Assembly (NCBI RefSeq): GCF_932526225.1
Contig: NC_064042.1
Coordinates: 10,804,540-10,864,539 of the forward strand
Length of the DNA stretch: 60,000 nt
Origin: Nematostella vectensis
Lineage: Eukaryota > Cnidaria > Anthozoa > Actiniaria > Edwardsiidae
Direction: 5' to 3'
The notes below the pieces were generated by a model. It ran no database searches, was not told where the DNA came from, and saw only the letters and a list, made by a program, of their open reading frames with translations. Positions 24,701 to 36,800 of the stretch are shown piece after piece. Both the position numbers and the translations under genes were made by a program. Each line of letters starts with the position of its first letter. The stretch's first letter is position 1.

Positions 24701-27700
24701 TGTAATGTCACGCCCTCTATGTGTAATTTCACGTCCTCCACGTGTAATGTCACGCCCTCTACCGTGTTATGTCACGCCCTCTACATGTAATATCACGCCC
24801 TCTACGTGTAATGCCACGCCCTCTACGTGTAATGTCACGCTATCGTGTTACTCCATCTCACCTCTTTCTCCTCCTCAGACTTCGCGTTCTTTAGTTTGTC
24901 CTTCAGTTCTGCCTGCAGCTGCCTCAGTGCCTCTCCCTTCTTTTGCTCGAACTCATTGAGTACCTCGGAGATAGCATTAATCTCGTTCGTCCTCAACTCG
25001 TTTTCGAGCTGCGCGCATTCCAAAGTGTGCTTCTCTAGCAGGCTCTTCTGAATCTCCTTCCTCTTCTCTTCCGTTAGGACTCCAGATGCCGCTAGTCCAG
25101 TGATGGTCACGCTCTCCTCGCTGTACTTCTCACCCATCTGGGTCACGTCAAGGTTAGACAAGATGTCGGCCGCGTTGAAGCCCGCGCTCTCGTGGCGCTG
25201 TAGGCCAGCAGTTTGAGCAGGAGGCTTGGTTACCGCGGCCGACTGCTGTCCCTTTTCGTGAATGACAGCCCCGCCCACAGATGCTAGAATGACAGGTGAG
25301 GGTTTTGCTGGAGAAGAAATACCCGGGAGTTTTGAGTTTGAAAATAAAAACGTTTTTGTTATGGCTAGGGTATCGGAATACGTTCCCCTAAGATATAACA
25401 GATATTTGTTTGGGAGTTGAAGAGCGATAAGTGATGCTTTCCCTCATTTGTATGCATGTTTTTTGTTCGTGTGGTTTCTTTTGTATGCTTTTTCATTGAC
25501 CTTTTGCTGCAATGTTTCGTTTCTTTGAAAATGGGCTTCAGTGAATTTATAAAATCTTCGAATCCCACTCTAGAAAGAGAAACTGTCTCAACCAATAAAA
25601 ATCGCCCAGTTGAGTTTGATCTAGCACTGATTCTCGAAAATGTAAAAGAGGTATTAAAATATGGAAATGAGGAGATAAGATTAAACAATGGGCCCCTACG
25701 AAGAAAGCTAAGTTGTTAAAGGGGCTGTGTCTGTGATTTTTCCGTGGGCCACGGTCTGCCAAACAATCCGTAATTGTGAGAGACGGAAGTCTCTTTGGAG
25801 TTTCCAGGTGGTCGTTTAGATCAACGGCCACACAAAGAGAACAGTACAAATTTATTACTCACCACTAGCCGTTGCGCCTGTTATCCCTGAACCAGTAGCA
25901 GCGCGGTCAGCGGTCGCACCAGACACGTAATGTGTGACCATGCCTCCTCCACCACCGCCGACAACCGAATATGAGCCACCAGCTGCAGAAACCACCTGGC
26001 CAGCGGAATTTAGCATAACAGGACCGCCCTCTTGAAGCAAGCGGATGAGTTTCTGGAGGAGTGGAACCAACTCACGGTTGGATTCGGGTAAAGGAATATC
26101 GTCGCCATAGACACCGAGAAGAGAGACCTCGTAATCTCCTGCCAGCACAGCTCCGCCAGTCAGCACAATCTAGAATTGACAAGATGATAAGATTAAAGCC
26201 AGTCTAACCGATTTGCGTGACGCGTGGTTTTGTAGGCTATGAATACCACATGCATGTGAGCTAAATCCATTTGAATCATGCTGAAATTTAATCCACCCTA
26301 CAATAAAATCGACTCGATTATATTTCTACGATATCAAACAATGCTAGGTAAGTTATATTTTTCAAAATGATGGGAGTTCTAAATATTAAAGACAAAAACA
26401 AAAGTTTACATATAAAACAATAGGATTCTTAGCTTCGATTGTCAGCACAATCGGCGATCATACATGGGTAAGATAGCTGTGTAGTTAATATAAAAAACAT
26501 AAGGTGCAGAGTGACTGGCATCAGAATTCACAAATTTGCTTGTCAGCTCTATCTGTCATTGGCTATCAGGATATACATTTATTTCAAATTTAAAATTACT
26601 CAAAAATGGTTTACTTAATGTTCTCCACCGATAAGCGTGTAGAATTCATAGAGATCAACCACTGTTTCTACGAGGTCTTACCTTAGCCTCAATCGATGAG
26701 ATCTCGGCCTTGTGTCGGATGTACTCGAGGGACGAGTGGCTCTCGTCTAACTGTTCGGAGCGGCTCTGTAGCTGGTCTTGGAGTTCGGCTCGTAGACGGG
26801 CCTTTGCCTGGTGGAAGCGCTCGGTGACCGCGCCCTCGGCCTCTGGATTCAATGCACCCTGGGAAAAAAGAGGGAAAATTTTAGGGGCTGTCCACAGTAA
26901 AGTTCAGGAATCCGCATCACGCGTTTCAGCATAACGTAGTCACTAAGACCTTAAGGGGCTCTACGTTGTTTCTAAGACCTTAAGGGGCTCTACCCCCCTT
27001 GTGGCTCTTTTGTTGGCCAAGGAAAAGGCAGGCAAAGAGCCTGGGGGATTATTCTTCTGAAAAATTTCAATCATCCTTGTCCAGGAATAACAAATTATAT
27101 CTGCAGATCTACTACGGGGTACCAACACACAACCACATGGGTTCCTTTACACTACATTGGGGTCATCACATATTAACCCAGGGAACCCACACACAATTAA
27201 TCACATTTACCAACACACTACCACAGGGTACCAAACACTACCACATGTTACAAAACCCCTGCTATCACAGGCTACCCACACACCACTACGTAGTACTCAA
27301 ACACTACAACAGGGTACCCGTATTTACCTGCAGTTCCTCCATTCGGTTGTTGTACTTTGTTTCCTCCGCCTGTAGCTTGTCGAAAAATCTTGTGATGGCG
27401 TCTGTGAACTTCTGGTGAGCGGTGTTGTGGAGCTCTTCATGCGCGCGCTCGTCTGCATCAAAGAGCGTTAGAACGGCGACAACATCCGCCGGAAGTGCTG
27501 CCGCGTGGTCCATGGAAGCATCGTTACGTCGCTGAACTTCACGGTGAGCCGCGTCAGCAAGAGCAGCGGTCTCTGCCGGGGAAAAAATCGTTCTGTCATT
27601 GAGGAATTTGTAAACCAAATTCCTCAATGTATAACGCAAACCAATCACATTCAGTAACGAAAATCAGTCAGTCAGTCCCGCGATATGTATCTTTCGCACC

Positions 27701-27741
27701 ATCCTATCCAAACACTCTGAGAACGCTCATACGAACGAATA

Positions 27742-27820
<79 letters not shown>

Positions 27821-30800
27821 GTTGGTAACGTTTTGAAAGTTGTCCACCTTCTTTGTCTAGTTCACTTTAAGTTTTCCAATTCCCAATTCCGGTCATGTCA
27901 GCACTTCGGGATATCGCTAACAGAATAGTGTCCTTCTAAAAGAGCAAGTGGTAAGATAACCTTCCTTGATGGAGGAAGGTTTAAGTGGTATATTTCATGT
28001 CTCTGGCAGCAGAGTCGTTTCGCTAAAGTTTGAAGTATTAGAGTCCTTCGTTGGAGCAAAAGAGGCTTTAAACCTAACACTAAAACTGTTTAATCTATCT
28101 CTCTTATTTCATCACGCCTATTCAAACTACCTAGTTTTTTTTTCTACAGCTTGAATTTTTAGCCATACCTTCCTTGATGCCCTCGAGCTGTTCGTGGACC
28201 TTGGCGGCGGAGAGGTACTCGTCTTCCATCAGCTGCTGGTACACGGATCCCTCCGTCGTGCTCAGCTCCTCCTCACGGTGACGCTGCCGCCTCCAGAAAC
28301 TTCGGCGTCCGGCCAGCTCCTCCTCCAATAGGGCAACCTGAGGGTATTCAAGGGTAGGGTGTCATGTTTGTATTTACGCATCGATGTTCAAACAGGGCGA
28401 ATCTATGGGAGGGGTCGTTGGGGCTTTGGTGTACTGTCGGTGTATTGATGTATCGCTGGTGTAATGTCCTAAAGTCCCTAGTACATCGCTTACTCATCAA
28501 GGCACAGGTCTTCGTTAATTGTACTGTCGTACTTACTATCTCGCTTACCGATCAAGGTAAGGTCTTAACCAAGTGTGTTTACCATCGATCGTACGTTAAG
28601 TGTGTGTACTATTGATTGCACTTAAGGTCCTTAGTAAATCGCTTACCGATCCAGGCATTGGCCTTCGCTTAGTGTGTGTACTGGATGACAAAGTGACAGG
28701 CTCTACAACCCCAAACTCCCTATTAAGCCGCACTCCACAAATCGTAGACATCTCCTCAGTGACCGGGTCCACCGCTCTCTCGCCGACCATAATCGGAACA
28801 AGTCCATCCCCGGTCGGGTCTTCCATGGAGCCAGCCAAGGGGATAATTGTATCGGTGTCGCGATCTTTATCGATGCCCAGGATGGGAACCTCTAGGGCGG
28901 TGCCAGACGGGTCGAGGATAGTCGTACCGACCAGAATAGGGAGTAATTGCCCGGTGGCGGAGAATTCGTACATGCCGGGGCTCCCGCCGCTCTCAAGTAA
29001 AAGTGCCGCACGTTCCTCGCGTCGCATGACGTCATGCAAGGACCGCAGGAGCTGTGTCATCACCTATGGGAGAGAGGAAAGAAAAGAATTTCAGGGGTCA
29101 CATGGGGCTGCGACATCACTTATGGGGGGAGGGAAAAGGAAATAATGTCAGGGGTGGTAGAGAGCTGTGACATCACTTATGAGGAAAAGGTAAAGAAAAT
29201 AATGCGAGGAATCGAAAGTGCTGTGTCGTCAATTATGGGGAGGGGAAAGGAAATAATGTCAGGGGTCGCAGGGAGCTGTGACATCACCTATGAGGGGAGG
29301 GGAAGGAGATAATGTCAGAGTTTGCAGGGAGTTACATGTGACATCACTTATGTGGGAAGGGGGAAGAAAATAATATCAGGGATTGAAGTTGCTGTTTAAT
29401 CTATGGGGGCAGGAGAAAGGATATTACGTCAACGGAAGATCATATTCGTTAATATTGGGATGGGGTGATATGGACTTACCTTATTTCTAGACCTCGTCAG
29501 ATCCTTCTCCGCAGTCTCAAGGAGACTCATCTCGTGTCTCCCGCTGCTTGGATTGGGACCCGTGATGGCTTTTTTGAGTGCGCGAACAGCATCAATCACA
29601 CGGAACTCGTAGTACAGCTCAGCTACATCAAGTACGTGCTGGTAACCGCCCCCTGAAAGTAGATTTGAAAATAAGGCGACAGTTGGGTATTTGTTGAAAA
29701 GATGCTTATCATAGTATGATGCACGTTTAAAAAAATCCAGTTGATATTTTGTTCTTATATTACGCGCGTAGTATACATATAACAAACCTATCGGTTCCAA
29801 CTCCCGCTCTTCTCCATCGTCAATAAGCCTGGCACTAGTGACCTTGAGTGGCCTTGACGACAACGGCTCCGTAAAGCTATCACCGATGAGGACAGGCACT
29901 TCGTCCCCGCGTTCCGAGTCCCCAGCGGTACCCCCCAGGGGGATGACGTCACCGCTACGTGGATCGATGGTAACGGATACGATGGGGACTGGGTTCCCTG
30001 TGTTGGGGTCCAGCATCATACTGCCTATCTCTATGGCAACCGGTAAGCCTGTCACAGGGTCGGAGTGGGTGCCGCCGATGGGGAACGCGTTGCCTAGGAT
30101 ACAAACATGTTAGGATTATCAAGTGGATACAATTATCCTAGCTATTGGGATGAGGTACAACAGTAGTCTTTGTGCAAGTGGAAATTCCACCGCCATAGCA
30201 CGACGAAGGAAAGTCGATAAGCGGCTTAAAAGTGATAAGTGACGCACCTAGGCACCGACAATCAGGGTAGCACACAGGCGTGGGAAGTTTTTGACTGTTA
30301 GACGTAATTAAAAGCACTATCAACGACAGTGGTCTCAAGCAGAGAGTTATCCTTTTCCCTTACTGGTCTTTAATCTTTAGTCTTTAATCTTATGTCACAG
30401 ATTATAAATGATGATAATACTGTGTCCTATAGATAAATAAGTTGCTCATCAAGTAGCAAATAGGCTATATGCTAGTTTTAAGAGTTTTAAGTTTACGTCT
30501 ATAATTCTTTTAAACTGTTTTAAATTTCATGCGAATGACCAAGAGTACCATACATATTCATGTGGGATTCTTCAGGCTAGCTTGGTGGGGTTGTTGAGTA
30601 AACCGCGGCCCACGAAAAACAAGTTTCGCCGCCCCTTTAAGTAAAACACGCGTGAAAACCTACCATCCGGATGTATGGTCATGCCAAGGATAGGCACAGG
30701 AAGCCCGGTCTTTCCACACAGCATCTTGCCGCCCAATCTCATGTCACTTCTCCTCTCAACAGGAGTCAGATTGGTTTTGGTAGGAACCCCAGTCTCGGGG

Positions 30801-33800
30801 TTGGTAGGATAGGGTACATACGGGATCAGCGCCTCGGCTGAACTGGCCGCGTCCGCATTCGTGCAGTCAGCGGTGAATAGCAGACGCGCGGAGAGTGGGT
30901 CGTACGACACGTTACCTGGAAACGACAACAGATGGGTTGAATGTAGTCAGAGCAGGGCATCCACGTGATAAATTATTCACTACCGTGATTTTCTTAGTGT
31001 GACAGTCTGTGACGGATCTTTTTTGCGCAAAATATGAATGCAAATAAGACGTATAACTCAGTAACGAGCTAATTCTATTTGAATTACTGTGAAACTTAAT
31101 CATCATACAACAATAACATTCTATTGCTAAAGCAAAGAAAATAGTATTTGATAATAATCAAAGATGGTTTCGCAGAATTTTCGATGTCTATAAAAGACAT
31201 AGACAACGGTAAAACCACCCCAAGTCTCATTATGACAAATAGTTGTATTGATTAAACAACCTGATAAAGTTGTTTTTATTGATCGAGAAAATAACTTATT
31301 ACACTAACTAATTGGGGAGTAAATTCGTGCTTTCAAGATTGATCGAAACATGGTACACTGTATCAATAGATGTATATGAGTGGCAAAAATAACCCAAAAA
31401 AAGGAATAGAATTCAGAATCAAAATTAAAACAGTGTTTTACCTTCAATGGGCATTACCCGTCCCGTGTTGGGATGGCAAAAATAACCCAAAAAAAGGAAT
31501 AGAGTTCAGAATCAAAATTAAAACAGTGTTTTACCTTCAATGGGCATTACCCGTCCCGTGTTGGGATGCACGAAAAAGTAAGGAGGGACAGGGACATTGG
31601 TGACGTTATCTGACAGAAGCATGTTCGCGGTTTCAGGGTTAGGCATCAAAAGTCCAGTGTGGGGGTCCTGTGTTATGAGATCTGTCGTGTTCTCAGCGTT
31701 CAGCAGCTTCTCTCGTCCCAGGATCTCTCCTTCTATGGTGCAGAGTCTCGCCCCAGTAACGTCGCCTAGTAGTGCCCAGGTTCCTCGCCGCTGAGACTCA
31801 CTCGTGACTTCGACTGTTAATCGCTGTAGTAGAGCATCTACGCGGCTCTCCACCCTACGAGAGAGGTGATAACAATTAAGAATTCGTCATTTTCTCAGGT
31901 ACCTAGACTTTCTACTATGCATGTATCGCAATTGCTCCCAAAATCAGCCTATGAAGATTGTAGCATTTTTTAAATAGATAGACTAGGATGTTATTTGGTT
32001 TGCTAGGGTGACAAAATGATAAATGATAAATGATGAGAACAGAAATACACTCCTTTTCCCCCTTTTTTATATTTAATGTTTTAATTAATTTACACTTAAA
32101 GTGAAAAGTTTTAGCCTTTAACGTTCTTATAGTTTAGGTTCTTATCCCCTTTTTAATTGTATTCATTCTTCGTGGCAGAACAAGAGGAAATTAATCTGAA
32201 ATTAAAAAGTAAAGAAAGAGCAGCCAGTCGAAAAACTTACTTGTGCACTAATTGCTCGTTGAACTGGTTCATCATTTCCTCGCTGTTACGAGCGGGATTC
32301 TCAGAGTAGGCTTTCAGCACTCGAATGGCTTCCCGTAGTGTTGATTGATAGGCCACTTGGTGGGCTTCCCGTCCGGACTCGTCGTTTTCCCAGATGGCTT
32401 TCTGGCGTTGTAGAATTTGCTGGAAGTGGAATCCAAGGTCTTTCCTGCGCTCGAGCTCTCCTTCAAGCTAAATAACAAAATAACGATTTCAGTTAGGAAA
32501 GGTATATGGAGTAAAATCCATGGAAAGTGCGCGCGTTTTTTATTCTCACGTTGTAGAGCTCAGCCGTTTTTATTGCAGGATGAATTGAATTTTACAGTGT
32601 TAATTTACTACTGAAATCTGTTTTGCAATTTTTTTCTTTGCAGGGGAGTGAAAGATTCGTCACACAAAACGGAAAGGGGTCAGAGTCTTTAAAGGGGTCA
32701 GACGCAATTTTGTTAACCTAGCAGCTGTAAAGAAACATTTAAAACGGAAGCGTATCCAAAATCCCTATGGCATTTTAACGACTGAGTTTGGTAATTTTGC
32801 CGATTCAAAATCTATGTTTCCGAATAGTTATTCTGTAGTTATCCATAAATGCCGCAAACGTAAACAATAGACAACGCAAACAAAAAGGCTGTCTGAGTCG
32901 CTTTAAACAAGCAGTTCGCGCGTTCTCACCTCGTCCTTCTTTGCTTCGTAAGCTCGCAGGTCTTCTGGCGTTGCCATAGAGGAGCGTCCTCGCAGGTTAA
33001 GCTTGGCGATCCATAATCCTTTGAGCCCCTCGGTCTGCTGGTTGATCTTCTGGTAGAGCTGCTTGGCCTGGTCCTTCTGGCGGGAAATGGCGGCGGTGAC
33101 ATCACGTGACTGCTTGGAGAGCTGAGAGTAGAATTCACCGACGGTAAAACCCTCCATGTCGACTTGCTGATCGTAATCCCAGAATTCATCGCTCTTCACC
33201 TCCATGACGCCTGTTTTAAGAAAAGTGTTACGAGATATTCAAATGGTATTAGAAACCCATCGCATCTACATATTTTTCTCTCCACCCGAATACAAGATAC
33301 AATACCTTTCACTCAGCTCGTCCCGGTTTATGTTCTGGATCGAGCATTTATTCCATAAACGCATGCGTACATATTGACTCGTACCCAGTACTCACCGGTA
33401 TTAGCCTGAGTCTCTGCGCCGCCCGCGCCGCCTTGTGGTCCTGGGCCTTGAGTGATAGCCTGCATGACCGAGGCGTTGACGTGGTATTTCTTTGCGGGAT
33501 GAACAGTTGAGCCCTTGGACGCATAATCATCAAAGTTAAACCGCTTGGCAAGAACTCTGTATCGCGGGAACTTGAAGGTCACTTTAGTCCAGCCGTGTTT
33601 TCTGAAGATGAGCTGTAAATTTGATAGTTTGATAGATTAAAGTTGGTGAGATAATGACGTCATGGTACAAATGACTGAGATAATTTCGATTAAATAAAGT
33701 CGATAAAATAACAAACTTTATTCGTGGAATGGTCACTTTGATGATCTTATGAATTTTCAATAGTAAACTTTGATACAAATGTGGCCGTTAAACATTCTTT

Positions 33801-36800
33801 AAGAGGCTTAAGACGCTTGATCTCGAATGAATTCATAAGTATCAGTTCTTTATAAGAAGGGAGGCGTAGAGCGAATCTTACCAGTCCAAGGAAGAGTATA
33901 ATAATGAGTAGGAAAAAGTTAGCGTATCTTACCAGTCCAAGGACGAGTATAATCATGAGTAGGAAAAAGTTAGCGTATCTTACCAGTCCAAGGACGAGTA
34001 TAATCATGAGTAGGAAAAAGCAGACGTATCTTACCAGTCCAAGGACGAGTATAATCATGAGTAGGAAAAAGCTGACGTATCTTACCAGTCCAAGGATGAG
34101 TATAATCATGAGTAGAAAAAGCTAGCGTATCTTACCAGTCTAAGGAAGAGTATAATCATGAGTAGGAAAAAGCAGACGTATCTTACCAGTCCAAGGACGA
34201 GTATAATCATTAGTAGGAAAAGCTAGCGTATCTTACCAGTCCAAGGACGAGTATAATCATTAGTAGGAAAAAGCTAGCGTATCTTACCAGTCCAAGGACG
34301 AGTATAATCATGAGTAGGAAAAAGCTAGCGTATCTTACCAGTCCAAGGACGAGTATAATCATTAGTAGGAAAAAGCTAGCGTATCTTACCAGTCCAAGGA
34401 CGAGTATAATCATGAGTAGAAAAAGCTAGCGTATCTTACCAGTCCAAGGACGAGTATAATAATGAGTAGGAAAAAGTTAGCGTATCTTACCAGTCCAAGG
34501 ACGAGTATAATCATGAGTAGGAAAAGCTAGCGTATCTTACCAGTCCAAGGACGAGTATAATCATGAGTAGGAAAAAGCAGACGTATCTTACCAGTCCAAG
34601 GACGAGTATAATTATGAGTAGGAAAAAGTTAGCGTATCGTACCAGCTAGCGTATCTTACCAGTCCAAGGACGAGTATAATCATGAGTAGAAAAAGCTAGC
34701 GTATCTTACCAGTCCAAGGACGAGTATAATCATGAGTAGGAAAAAGCTAGCGTATCTTACCAGTCCAAGGACGAGTATAATCATGAGTAGGAAAAAGCAG
34801 ACGTATCTTACCAGTCCAAGGACGAGTATAATTATGAGTAGGAAAAAGTTAGCGTATCGTACCAGCTAGCGTATCTTACCAGTCCAAGGACGAGTATAAT
34901 CATGAGTAGAAAAAGCTAGCGTATCTTACCAGTCCAAGGACGAGTATAATCATGAGTAGGAAAAAGCTAGCGTATCTTACCAGTCCAAGGACGAGTATAA
35001 TCATGAGTAGAAAAAGCTAGCGTATCTTACCAGTCCAAGGACGAGTATAATCATGAGTAGGAAAAAGCTAGCGTATCTTACCAGTCCAAGGACGAGTATA
35101 ATCATGAGTAGGAAAAGCTAGCGTATCTTACCAGTCCAAGGACGAGTATAATCATGAGTAGGAAAAAGCAGACGTATCTTACCAGTCCAAGGACGAGTAT
35201 AATCATTAGTAGGAAAAAGCTGACGTATCTTACCAGTCCAAGGACGAGTATAATTATGAGTAGGAAAAAGTTAGCGTATCGTACCAGCTAGCGTATCTTA
35301 CCAGTCCAAGGACGAGTATAATCATGAGTAGAAAAAGCTAGCGTATCTTACCAGTCCAAGGACGAGTATAATCATGAGTAGGAAAAAGCTAGCGTATCTT
35401 ACCAGTCCAAGGACGAGTATAATCATGAGTAGAAAAAGCTAGCGTATCTTACCAGTCCAAGGACGAGTATAATCATGAGTAGGAAAAAGCTAGCGTATCT
35501 TACCAGTCCAAGGACGAGTATAATCATGAGTAGGAAAAAGCTGACGTATCTTACCAGTCCAAGGACGAGTATAATTATGAGTAGGAAAAAGTTAGCGTAT
35601 CGTACCAGCTAGCGTATCTTACCAGTCCAAGGACGAGTATAATCATGAGTAGGAAAAAGCTGCCGAGCATTGCACCAATCAGGGCCCAGTCCGGCATGAT
35701 TAGGATGTTGCGGTTGAGGCCGATACCGTTTTGGATTACAACGCGGGGCGTGGTCGGGAAAAACGGTCCGTCAGACGAACACTGAGCCCCCTTCGCCATC
35801 ACGCGGATGTACTGCAAGAAAAATTAGATTTCAAAGAATTTAGAATAATTCATGTTGCCAAAGTATTGCCTACCTTTTATAAAAATGCATTATTTAGCGT
35901 AAAAAGAGTTGTTCTTTAGGATCCATTAAATTTTGAAAACTTATGGTACAATAAACCGAAATGTTGCAACTTTCTTAAAATCTGATTAATTTATATCTAA
36001 AGAAAAGATAAATTAATTGGAAAACAATAAACAAAATATTTTCCTTATTCCTTTTTAACAGTGCTTTGTAAGAGCGGTCATTTGGCCTCTAGAACCAGGA
36101 ACCAGGATATTATCTTAGTTCAATCGCTCCTGCTTTGGATCTTGATTCTAGAGTATACGTCGGGAATTTGACTGGAGTTGACAAATAGATGGGAATACCA
36201 TCTCGGGGGGGGGGGGGGCATACAAACATATCGAGGAAGGGAAATAGTATTTTCCCTCATGCATATTCTTTGAAATCGAAGGTGCAGGAGGGGGGGGACT
36301 TACCATCTTGTGCGCTGGGTTGGCACTCGACTTAAACACGTACACTCCAGGGGTATTGAACTGGAACGCGAAAATCGAAATGGGCGTGGCCTTCAGCTGG
36401 TTATCCTCCGCGAGATCCTTAAACTTGCCGTAATCGAAGGTCGGGTTGGTGTTATAGAGATTGGGCTCGTCATACTGGGGGTAATGAGTGTTGTTGACCT
36501 TCCACATCATGCGCGCACCCAGCAGGAGGCAAGTGGTAGGGTTAAGGATCCCCTTGATGCTGAAGTCAGTGATAGAGGAGGAGACCTCGAGAAGGCTACG
36601 GCGTCGGCGACTGACCACGGTCGCGTTGGTGGGTCCTGAGGTTGGCACGCTGGCGGAGACGTTCGCGGCAGCGTTGATGTTCTGTTCGAGAACGCTGATG
36701 ATGTAATCGACAGCTGCGTCGTATGTGCCAAGAAATCCATCACCTAAAGGATCGGGAGTTGAATTAGTGGAGGCATATTCTCGAAGAAATGTAAGTCGAA

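Noticed and set aside
24012-24959. 315-codon plus-strand open frame
   Set aside because: It runs through the 21-bp minisatellite (21 is divisible by three) and overlaps minus-strand exons; composition is purely repeat-driven.
28698-28712. Alternative exon-39 donors nearer the DPxTG repeats
   Set aside because: In phase but with weak donor sequences; GTAAGC at 28646 is stronger and its surroundings are what the local array copies.
28600-29145. 181-codon plus-strand frame
   Set aside because: Antisense to exon 39 and continuing into the acceptor array; no domain pattern.
33904-34125. Plus-strand repeat frame (MSRKKLAYLTSPRTSI repeats)
   Set aside because: Antisense reading of the 51-bp array; no start context or independent support.
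33880-35672. CRISPR array
   Set aside because: Units are contiguous repeats without distinct spacers, in an intron of an animal gene.
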